Below are positions 1 through 5,728 of a stretch of DNA of 19,428 nucleotides, one piece after another; positions within the stretch are counted from its first letter, which is position 1, and every line of letters starts with the position of its first letter. Source of the stretch: JBHPGW01 sp042569785 (lineage in GTDB: Bacteria; Planctomycetota; Phycisphaerae; Sedimentisphaerales; Anaerobacaceae); contig JBHPGW010000049.1 of the NCBI GenBank assembly GCA_042569785.1, positions 1 to 19,428 of the forward strand, written 5' to 3'. The notes beneath the pieces were generated by a model, which was not told where the DNA came from, did no database searches, and saw only the letters and a list, made by a program, of their open reading frames with translations. A program made the position numbers and the translations under genes.

Positions 1-13
1 ACCCCCCTCCTTA
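1..13 (-). promoter_or_regulatory. Shine-Dalgarno site of a gene beyond the left edge
   Basis: Read on the minus strand, the last bases of the window are a strong purine-rich ribosome binding site (TAAGGAGG followed by Gs). It points left and lies downstream of the sigma-54 activator gene. A further minus-strand gene therefore very probably starts just outside the window, possibly in the same transcript. No coding part of it is visible. Confidence 0.55.
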
Positions 14-67
14 CGTCAATTTGGGTATCCCCTGGATTCGCGGAACGTTTTTGGAACTGTCAGATTT

Positions 68-85
68 GCCGCCGGCGCCAGCGGC
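68..85. repeat. 18-bp GC-rich imperfect palindrome
   Basis: The sequence gccgccggcgccagcggc has 9-base arms that match at 8 of 9 positions around a GGCGCC centre. It lies in the roughly 115-base spacer between the response regulator stop and the ribosome binding site at the left edge. There is no T run on either side, so it is not a convincing intrinsic terminator. It could be an operator or an mRNA hairpin. Confidence 0.4.
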
Positions 86-116
86 TGGGCCGTGAGTAAA
101 ACAGCTTCAAGTGAAT

Positions 117-1472
117 TTACAGGTTGTACTCTTTGATCTTTCGATAAAGAGTTCTCTCGCCTATGCCGAGAATCTCAGCGGCTTTTTCGCGGTTGTTATT
201 TGTTTTGGCCAGCGTGTCTATAATCGCCTGCTTTTCCAGTTCATCCAGCGCCACGCCTGCCAGGTCGCCAATAGCCTTACTGCCTGTGAGTAAGTGCCTG
301 GGCTGATGTATCTCAGGCGGAACGTCTTGGACTTCGAGCCTGTTACTCTCACACATAACGACCATAGTTCTGATACAATTACGAAGCTGGCGAATATTGC
401 CGGGCCAATCATAATTCATAAGTATTTTCTCAGCTTGTCTTGTAATCCCGGTAACTTTTGAGCCGGTCTCTTGGGCAGCTTCCTTGAGAAAATAATCCAC
501 CAACTCCGGCATATCTTCGGTCCTGTCCCGCAGCGAAGGCAAAGAAATGCTCACGCCCCTTATTCTGAAATACAAATCCTGCCTGAACTTCTTTTGCTCG
601 ATAAGCTCTAACAGGTCGTGATTAGTAGCACTGATGATACGCACATCGACAACTATCTGTTTATGTGAACCGACCGGCACAACAATACCGTCTTCGAGAA
701 CACGCAGCAGTTTCGCCTGCATATTCAAGGGCATGTCACCTATCTCATCGAGAAAAAGCGTACCCTTGTCAGCTATCTCGAACAGCCCCTGCCTATCGGT
801 TGCCGCACCGGTGAAGGCGCCTTTAACGTGGCCGAACAATTCACTTTCGAGCAATGTCTCTGTAAGCCCCGCGCAGTTGATCGGCTTGAACGCTTTGTCG
901 CCGCGTCTGGAATTAATGTGTATCGCTTTTGCCAGCAGCTCTTTGCCGGTACCCGATGGCCCTTCTATCAAGACCGAAATATCAGCGGGCGATACCCGGC
1001 GAAGCACTTCAAAAATCCCAGCCATCGCCGAACTTTGGCCTTTGACACCATCGAATACAAAATCCTCTTTCGCTTTCTTGCCTCGTTTTGGCGATGCCGT
1101 CACCTGTCGATGAGCCTGCGTTACGAGAGTACGAAGCTGATCGATATCTATTGGCTTGACAAGATAATCGAATGCACCTCGCTTGATCGCTTCCTTGCAG
1201 GTCTCGATCGTAGCGTAAGCAGTAATGAGTATGACCGCGGTATCAGTACTGTTTTTCTTAGCTTCCTCGAGAATATCCAGGCCGTCGAAATCGTCACCGA
1301 GGTTCAGATCGGTAACTACAACATCGACCGGCTCATTTCGCAGGATATCTATTGCGTCTTTGCCGTTGTAGACCGCTATCGCTTTTGCCGAGAACTTATC
1401 GAGAGCCTCGACTATACCGTCGGCATGATTTCTCTCATCGTCAACAACCAAAATTATAGCATCTTTACCCAT
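117..1472 (-). CDS. NtrC-family sigma-54-dependent response regulator
   Basis: This cytoplasmic transcription activator should turn on sigma-54 promoters when phosphorylated. The 451 residues show the full NtrC layout. A receiver domain (about 1-120) has the acidic pair D11/D12, phosphoacceptor D55 and K107. The AAA+ domain has a Walker A motif at 171-178 (GPSGTGKE), the sigma-54 contact motif GAFTGA at 218-223 and a Walker B motif near 239-246 (LFLDEIGD). A Fis-type helix-turn-helix lies in the last 30 residues. The ATG start is two bases from the end of the kinase gene upstream, so the two are co-transcribed and the kinase is the obvious partner. The regulated genes cannot be read from this window. 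No sigma-54 promoter was found nearby. Confidence 0.93.
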   Translation of the reverse strand: MGKDAIILVVDDERNHADGIVEALDKFSAKAIAVYNGKDAIDILRNEPVDVVVTDLNLGDDFDGLDILEEAKKNSTDTAVILITAYATIETCKEAIKRGAFDYLVKPIDIDQLRTLVTQAHRQVTASPKRGKKAKEDFVFDGVKGQSSAMAGIFEVLRRVSPADISVLIEGPSGTGKELLAKAIHINSRRGDKAFKPINCAGLTETLLESELFGHVKGAFTGAATDRQGLFEIADKGTLFLDEIGDMPLNMQAKLLRVLEDGIVVPVGSHKQIVVDVRIISATNHDLLELIEQKKFRQDLYFRIRGVSISLPSLRDRTEDMPELVDYFLKEAAQETGSKVTGITRQAEKILMNYDWPGNIRQLRNCIRTMVVMCESNRLEVQDVPPEIHQPRHLLTGSKAIGDLAGVALDELEKQAIIDTLAKTNNNREKAAEILGIGERTLYRKIKEYNL

Positions 1473-1473
1473 A

Positions 1474-2271
1474 TCAAACGCTTACCTTTAACGGCAAATT
1501 TATTTTAAAACACGTTCCTTTTCCAACTTCACTGTCAACTGTTATCGTACCCTTATGGGCAGTGACAATTTTTTTCGCGGTCGCCAGGCCAAGTCCGCTT
1601 CCCTGAGAACGGGACGAATAATACGCCTCGAATATAAAATCGAGCTTATCAGCCGCTATCCCTCTGCCGGTGTCACTTATTTCAATTTGAGCACAATCGT
1701 TTTGCCTGGCGGTACGTATTATCAACTCATCACCTTTTTTCATAGCCTGGCGGGCGTTGATAAACAGGTTCAACAACACCTGTTTTAGCATATCAGCATC
1801 GATTCTGCAAATCAGAGTCTCGTCGGATAATCCTTTTCGAATTGTGATCGAGTTACTGTGCGCCTGTGGGCAATAGAAATCGACCATGTCACTAACCAAC
1901 TCATTAACATCGATATCGGCCAACTGCAGTTCGGTTTTGTCCGTATATCGCAGAAAATCGTCAAGGATATGCTCAAGTCGGTCAGCTTCTTTTTCGATCA
2001 CCGATATCTTTCTGATCTCACTTGTCAGCCCAACCCCCTCGGCCACGCGATCGGCCAAGCCCTCATGAATAAGTTTCAGATTGATCTTGATGGTTGAAAG
2101 AGGGTTCTTGATCTCGTGGGCAAGGGCGCCGGTCAATTTGCCAAGCTCTTCGAAGCCTTTGTCAAGGTCCAGAGACTCGCGATGACCGCTGGACTTCTTA
2201 CGCCCCAACGCGGCTAAGACCGCGACAACTACAGCACCAACAATAAAACCTGCTATAATAAACGGTAGCAT
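1474..2271 (-). CDS. Sensor-less membrane histidine kinase (NtrB/AtoS-like core)
   Basis: This 265-residue kinase should phosphorylate the adjacent sigma-54 activator. One N-terminal membrane segment (about 3-22) is followed by a basic stretch, a HisKA dimerisation domain with phospho-acceptor H52 in the motif AHEIKNPLS, and an ATPase domain with an N box (LLNLFINARQAM), a G1 box (DTGRGIA) and a G2 box (GSGLGLATAKKI). There is no room for a periplasmic, PAS or GAF sensory domain, so the input must come through the membrane segment, a partner protein or the linker. The ATG follows a G-rich ribosome binding site about 10 bases upstream. It starts 27 bases after the pnp stop, consistent with read-through from rpsO-pnp. 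Confidence 0.92.
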   Translation of the reverse strand: MLPFIIAGFIVGAVVVAVLAALGRKKSSGHRESLDLDKGFEELGKLTGALAHEIKNPLSTIKINLKLIHEGLADRVAEGVGLTSEIRKISVIEKEADRLEHILDDFLRYTDKTELQLADIDVNELVSDMVDFYCPQAHSNSITIRKGLSDETLICRIDADMLKQVLLNLFINARQAMKKGDELIIRTARQNDCAQIEISDTGRGIAADKLDFIFEAYYSSRSQGSGLGLATAKKIVTAHKGTITVDSEVGKGTCFKINLPLKVSV

Positions 2272-2298
2272 TTAATTTACCCCCGCAGCAAGTTCTAT

Positions 2299-4434
2299 TT
2301 ACTCTTTCTTGCTGCTGTTAACCTCAGTTTTATCGGTTTGTCCCAGTTCAGCAAGAGCCGCTTTACGAGAAAGTTTCAGTCTGCCCTGGTCGTCGATCAA
2401 GATCAGTTTCACTGGTATCATGTCGCCGTTTTTGCAAACGTCTTCAACGTTTTTGACATAGCCGTCACTTAATTCGCTTATATGACAGAGCCCTTCTATG
2501 CCAGGTATAATTTCAACAAAGACACCGAAATCTTTAACCGAAACAACCTTAGCCGGGTCGTAAATTTTCCCAACCTTTGGCGGCTGTGTCATAGCTTCGA
2601 TGGTCGCTTTAGCCTTGAGATACCCGTCACCACCGACAGAACTTATGAAAACCGTTCCGTCTTCTTCGATCTCGATGGTGGTCTCGGTTTCTTCCTGTAT
2701 CTTCTTGATCATCTTGCCGCCTGGGCCGATGAGCTTACCGATAAACTCAGGATCGATCTTAACACTTATCATCTTCGGAGCGTATTCGCTCAATTCTGCT
2801 CTCGGTTCACTGATAGTCTTATTCATGATATCGAGAATATCGAGCCTTGCCTTTTTGGCACGAGCCAGAGCTTCGACCATAATATTGTGAGCCAAACCCT
2901 CAGCCTTAATATCAAGCTGGATCGCGTTGATACCATTAACGGTACCTGAGACCTTGAAATCCATCTCGCCGAAATGATCTTCTTCGCCGAGAATATCTGT
3001 AATCAGTTCGTATTTGCCATTGTCGTCACTGATAAGCCCGATCGAAATACCTGCAACCGGATTCTTGATCGGGACGCCCGCATCCATCAATGCCAAAGTT
3101 CCGCCGCAAACCGAAGCCATGGAACTGGAACCGTTCGAGCCGGTGATGTCAGAAATAACTCTGATAGTATAAGCAAAATCCTCTTTGTCAGGGCGAACCT
3201 GTTCGAGTGACTTTTCTGCCAGTGCTCCGTGTCCGATCTCCCTGCGGCCTGGGCCGCGAACCGGACGAACCTCACCAACCGAATAAGCAGGGAAGTTATA
3301 GTGGAGCATAAAGTCCTGCGTGCATTCATCAACGAGTCCGTCAACCATCTGAGCGTCGCGAACCGTACCTAAAGTAATGCTGATCAAAGCCTGGGTGTCA
3401 CCACGACTAAACAAGGCTGAACCGTGGTTACGAGGCAGAATACCAACTTCGCATTCAATGGGTCGAACCTGATCAAACGCCCTTCCGTCAGCTCTTTTGC
3501 CTTCCACGAGCAGTTTTTTAACAGCCATACCTTCGATCTCGTGAAGCATACGCTTGATCATAGCCTTACAGTATACAGGCTCATCGCCTTCGCAATAGTT
3601 GGTCTTAGCTTCAGCAAATATTTCGTTAACAGCGGCTTTTCTTTCCTGCTTGTCAGCTATCTGCTTAGCATCGTAGACCCTGGAGAGCAGTTCATCTTTA
3701 ATCTTAGCAAAAAGCTCTTCGTCGTTTTCTGCCAAAGGTATCACTTTTTCAACACCGACTTTCGCCCGCATCTCTTCGATCATATCGCAAACCACGCCAA
3801 CCGTCTCATGAGCCTTCGCGACCGCATCAGCGATCACATCTTCGCCCACTTCTTTAGAGTCGACTTCGATCATATTAATAGCTTCTTTGCGACCACCGAG
3901 AAGCAGATTCATGTCACTGCTTTCTCTTTGCTCCTGAGTCGGGTTAACGACAAACTCGCCGTCAACTCTGCTGACCCTGCACGCTCCGGTCGGGCCCATG
4001 AACGGTACCTTACTGATCGTAAGAGCGGCACTTGCTCCGATCATCGCCAGGACATCGGGATCATTTTCGCCGTCATAACTTAGTACATTGGCCATAACCT
4101 GTACTTCCTGGAAGTATCCATCCGGAAATAATGGCCTGATGGGACGATCGATCATCCTTGCGGTCAGTGTCTCTTTTGTGGTGGGCCTGCCTTCACGCTT
4201 AAAAAATCCGCCCGGAAACTTACCAGCGGCACTTCGTTTTTCGCGATAATCCACACTCAATGGGAAAAAATCGATATCGTCAAATCGTGGCGCCGACGTT
4301 GCCATCGCTACCAATACCAAAGTCTCGCCATATTGTACCATGACGGCTCCTGCTGCCTGCCTTGCGATTTTCCCTGTTTCGATTGATAAATTCTTGCCCC
4401 CAATTTCTCTTTCGATCCTGCATACATCAAACAT
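2299..4434 (-). CDS. pnp: Polyribonucleotide nucleotidyltransferase (PNPase)
   Basis: PNPase degrades RNA 3' to 5' by phosphorolysis and can also add tails; it acts as a trimer in the cytoplasm. The 711 residues hold two RNase PH domains joined by a helical linker, the second with the conserved FSRGDTQAL motif. A KH domain follows at about 555-615, with the loop GPGG near 570-573, then an S1 domain at about 619-692. I chose the ATG at 4434: it begins the conserved N-terminus (MFDVCRIEREIGG) and follows a GAGGA ribosome binding site. The longer open frame to 4512 has no family-like sequence. The gene lies 92 bases downstream of rpsO, the classic rpsO-pnp order, and its leader can form a long-range hairpin next to the ribosome binding site. 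Confidence 0.97.
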   Translation of the reverse strand: MFDVCRIEREIGGKNLSIETGKIARQAAGAVMVQYGETLVLVAMATSAPRFDDIDFFPLSVDYREKRSAAGKFPGGFFKREGRPTTKETLTARMIDRPIRPLFPDGYFQEVQVMANVLSYDGENDPDVLAMIGASAALTISKVPFMGPTGACRVSRVDGEFVVNPTQEQRESSDMNLLLGGRKEAINMIEVDSKEVGEDVIADAVAKAHETVGVVCDMIEEMRAKVGVEKVIPLAENDEELFAKIKDELLSRVYDAKQIADKQERKAAVNEIFAEAKTNYCEGDEPVYCKAMIKRMLHEIEGMAVKKLLVEGKRADGRAFDQVRPIECEVGILPRNHGSALFSRGDTQALISITLGTVRDAQMVDGLVDECTQDFMLHYNFPAYSVGEVRPVRGPGRREIGHGALAEKSLEQVRPDKEDFAYTIRVISDITGSNGSSSMASVCGGTLALMDAGVPIKNPVAGISIGLISDDNGKYELITDILGEEDHFGEMDFKVSGTVNGINAIQLDIKAEGLAHNIMVEALARAKKARLDILDIMNKTISEPRAELSEYAPKMISVKIDPEFIGKLIGPGGKMIKKIQEETETTIEIEEDGTVFISSVGGDGYLKAKATIEAMTQPPKVGKIYDPAKVVSVKDFGVFVEIIPGIEGLCHISELSDGYVKNVEDVCKNGDMIPVKLILIDDQGRLKLSRKAALAELGQTDKTEVNSSKKE

Positions 4435-4443
4435 ATATTTTCC

Positions 4444-4524
4444 TCGTATTTCGTTTCTCACATTAATTCCATCGTACACCGTGCGCCGCCCTACAGTTTG
4501 GACCTTACACACACCGAAATACGA
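4444..4524 (-). promoter_or_regulatory. pnp leader inverted repeat abutting the ribosome binding site
   Basis: Positions 4444-4453 (tcgtatttcg) and 4515-4524 (cgaaatacga) are perfect 10-base inverted repeats separated by 61 bases, spanning the rpsO-pnp gap. In the mRNA the downstream arm ends in CGA and runs straight into GGAAAATAT and the pnp ATG, so the GAGGA site sits at the foot of the stem. In enterobacteria the pnp leader forms a stem-loop cut by RNase III and used for PNPase autoregulation. An equivalent role here is inference from position and geometry. Confidence 0.5.
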
Positions 4525-4526
4525 TA

Positions 4527-4793
4527 CTATTTTCTCAAACCGAGCCGTGATATAATTTCACGATACCGCTCCGGATCTTTCTTGTTCACATACTTAAGCA
4601 GTGCAGCCCTTGTCCCGACCATCTTCAGCAAACCACGCCTTGAGGCGTGATCTTTACGGTGTTCTCTCAAGTGTTCTGTAAGCTCATTTATTCTCGTGGT
4701 CAAAATCGCGACCTGCACTTCCGGCGAACCAGTATCGCCTGCGTGTGTCTCGAAATCACCAATAACTTTTTCTTTTTTCTGCTTCGTCAGCAT
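4527..4793 (-). CDS. rpsO: 30S ribosomal protein uS15
   Basis: uS15 binds the central domain of 16S rRNA as a primary assembly protein and forms an intersubunit bridge. The 88 residues match the usual length of about 89. Family motifs include GSPEVQVAILTTRINELTEHL near residues 22-42, the HRKDHASRRGLLKMV stretch, and the ending RYREIISRLGLRK. The ATG at 4793 is the only sensible start. The gene heads a minus-strand transcript with pnp and the two-component pair. A strong promoter and a leader hairpin lie upstream. S15 represses its own synthesis in several bacteria through diverse leader RNA structures, so the leader here is a candidate for such control. Confidence 0.97.
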   Translation of the reverse strand: MLTKQKKEKVIGDFETHAGDTGSPEVQVAILTTRINELTEHLREHRKDHASRRGLLKMVGTRAALLKYVNKKDPERYREIISRLGLRK

Positions 4794-4844
4794 CTTCTCA
4801 ACAAGTCCTTTCCTTAAAACAAATCATTAATCTTAAAAAATTAT

Positions 4845-4883
4845 ACGGTTTACAGCCCTGAAATAGCAGGGCTATTAAACCGT
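4845..4883 (-). terminator. Terminator-like hairpin in the rpsO leader (possible attenuator)
   Basis: Acggttta (4845-4852) pairs with taaaccgt (4876-4883), and agccctg (4854-4860) with cagggct (4867-4873) around the loop aaatag, with one small internal mismatch. On the minus strand the stem is followed after four bases by six Ts (4840-4835), the form of an intrinsic terminator. It begins within a few bases of the predicted rpsO transcription start. It could attenuate rpsO-pnp, release a short RNA of about 50 nt, or serve as a 5' stabiliser. The fold was done by hand. Confidence 0.55.
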
Positions 4884-4886
4884 GAA

Positions 4887-4904
4887 CTCGGCATTATAGC
4901 CGAG
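4887..4904. promoter_or_regulatory. Palindrome framing the rpsO -10 box (possible operator)
   Basis: Ctcggc (4887-4892) and gccgag (4899-4904) are perfect 6-base inverted arms that exactly bracket the hexamer read as TATAAT on the minus strand. A dimeric repressor bound here would block the -10 box. The sequence lies upstream of the expected transcription start, so it should act as DNA, not RNA. No candidate regulator is known. Confidence 0.4.
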
Positions 4905-4921
4905 ATAGATCAAGTTTGCAA
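4893..4921 (-). promoter_or_regulatory. Sigma-70-type promoter of rpsO-pnp
   Basis: On the minus strand, TTGCAA (4921-4916), a 17-base spacer and a perfect TATAAT (4898-4893) form a near-ideal housekeeping promoter. Transcription would start near 4886-4885, just before the leader hairpin and about 90 bases ahead of the rpsO start codon. Confidence 0.7.
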
Positions 4922-4980
4922 GAGGTTTTTTACCACAAAAAGGCTTTTCTGAGCCCATGAAAAGATTAAATATTTTTTCC

Positions 4981-5010
4981 TTGAAACCGACGGCCTACAT
5001 TACGTATATT
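4981..5010 (+). promoter_or_regulatory. Sigma-70-type promoter of the YbaK-like gene
   Basis: TTGAAA (4981-4986), an 18-base spacer and TATATT (5005-5010) each match the consensus at five of six positions. The predicted start near 5017 gives an untranslated leader of about 135 bases, which contains the hairpin at 5026-5064. Confidence 0.55.
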
Positions 5011-5025
5011 GTGATAGGAGCTTAG

Positions 5026-5064
5026 AAGGGGGAAAAGGCTCTGCATTTCGCCCTTTACCCCCTT
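5026..5064 (+). promoter_or_regulatory. Stable hairpin near the 5' end of the YbaK-like gene leader
   Basis: Positions 5026-5038 (aagggggaaaagg) pair with 5052-5064 (cctttaccccctt) over 13 positions with a single A-A mismatch around a 13-base loop. No T run follows directly (the next bases are aaaagccc), so it is not a terminator. It sits about 10 bases from the predicted transcription start. It may be a 5' stabiliser or part of an unidentified leader RNA. Confidence 0.45.
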
Positions 5065-5153
5065 AAAAGCCCTGAGTGCAAGCGACGGGATAGAAGCTAA
5101 AAAGTAGGCGTTTAACTGATCTAAAACGATTTTTTTTAAAGGAGGGCAAAAAA

Positions 5154-5618
5154 ATGCGACTTACCGATTTTCTCGACAATTCCGGCGTAGACTACGAGAC
5201 CTGCGAGCACAAACCAACTTTTACCGCCCAGCGTATGGCAGCCGAGGAGCATGAATCCGGCAAATACGTGGCTAAGCCGGTAATCATCAAAGCTGACGGC
5301 AACTACATTATGTGTGTTCTGCCCGGATGCTGCAAGATCGACCTCGGTGCCTTGAAAGATCAATTAGGTGTCGCCTCGGTCGAGTTAGCCGACGAAAGCG
5401 ATATCGCCAGGATGTTTGATGACTGTGAGCTCGGCGCGGAACCGCCATTTGGCAATCTGTATAAGCTGACCACCATCATCGACAAGACACTCGAAGCCGA
5501 CGATCATCTTATCTTCCAGGCTGGTACACATCAAAAGGCGATACGAATGAGTTTTAAAGATTACAAAAAACTGGTTGAGCCAAAGGTACTCGATTTCTGC
5601 TACCACACGACACCGTAA
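5154..5618 (+). CDS. YbaK/ProX-type aminoacyl-tRNA deacylase
   Basis: This 154-residue cytoplasmic protein has the YbaK/prolyl-tRNA-synthetase editing-domain fold. Such free-standing enzymes hydrolyse mischarged tRNAs, for example Cys- or Ala-tRNA(Pro). Visible family features are the N-terminal helix and strand (LTDFLDNSGVDYETCEH), the KPVIIKADGNY strand with the conserved lysine at K46, and the C-terminal FQAGTHQKAIRMSFKDYKKLVEP block. A textbook AAAGGAGG site precedes the ATG. It is a single-gene unit with its own promoter; purL downstream has a separate one. The tRNA substrate cannot be told from sequence. Some members of this fold are named YeaK or ProXp-ala, so no symbol is given. Confidence 0.82.
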   Translation: MRLTDFLDNSGVDYETCEHKPTFTAQRMAAEEHESGKYVAKPVIIKADGNYIMCVLPGCCKIDLGALKDQLGVASVELADESDIARMFDDCELGAEPPFGNLYKLTTIIDKTLEADDHLIFQAGTHQKAIRMSFKDYKKLVEPKVLDFCYHTTP

Positions 5619-5652
5619 TTGCGACACCAAAAAACCAGGTTTAACTCGCCGC

Positions 5653-5681
5653 TTGACGAGCTTGAATTGTGCCCCTATAAT
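5653..5681 (+). promoter_or_regulatory. Sigma-70-type promoter of purL-purQ
   Basis: TTGACG (5653-5658), a 17-base spacer and a perfect TATAAT (5676-5681) lie just ahead of purL. The predicted start near 5688 leaves a leader of about 40 bases, too short for a purine riboswitch aptamer, and none is seen. Confidence 0.75.
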
Positions 5682-5728
5682 GCCAGCTTCGATTAGCAAA
5701 TACAATGACAGTTTGAAGGGGCAAGATA

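Larger units (their letters stand above)
4794..5153. other. Divergent intergenic region between rpsO and the YbaK-like gene
   Basis: This 360-base spacer holds no gene. From left to right it contains the rpsO leader hairpin with a T run (minus), the rpsO promoter whose -10 box lies inside a palindrome (minus), a promoter for the YbaK-like gene (plus), and a hairpin-bearing leader of about 135 bases ending in a strong AAAGGAGG ribosome binding site at 5138-5145. Known riboswitch and T-box signatures were looked for by eye in the leader; none was recognised. Confidence 0.6.

Noticed and set aside
14..116. Possible sigma-54 promoter (TGGCGCC...GGCAAA, minus strand)
   Set aside because: The GG and GC elements are about two bases too close to fit the -24/-12 spacing.
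828..1508. 226-codon plus-strand frame opposite the response regulator
   Set aside because: Antisense shadow of a gene with complete NtrC motifs.
3424..4083. 219-codon plus-strand frame opposite pnp
   Set aside because: Antisense shadow of PNPase; Phe/His-rich translation without recognisable domains.
5640..5665. CTCG...CGAG hairpin after the YbaK-like gene as terminator
   Set aside because: The stem is only four or five pairs, lacks a T run and overlaps the purL -35 box.
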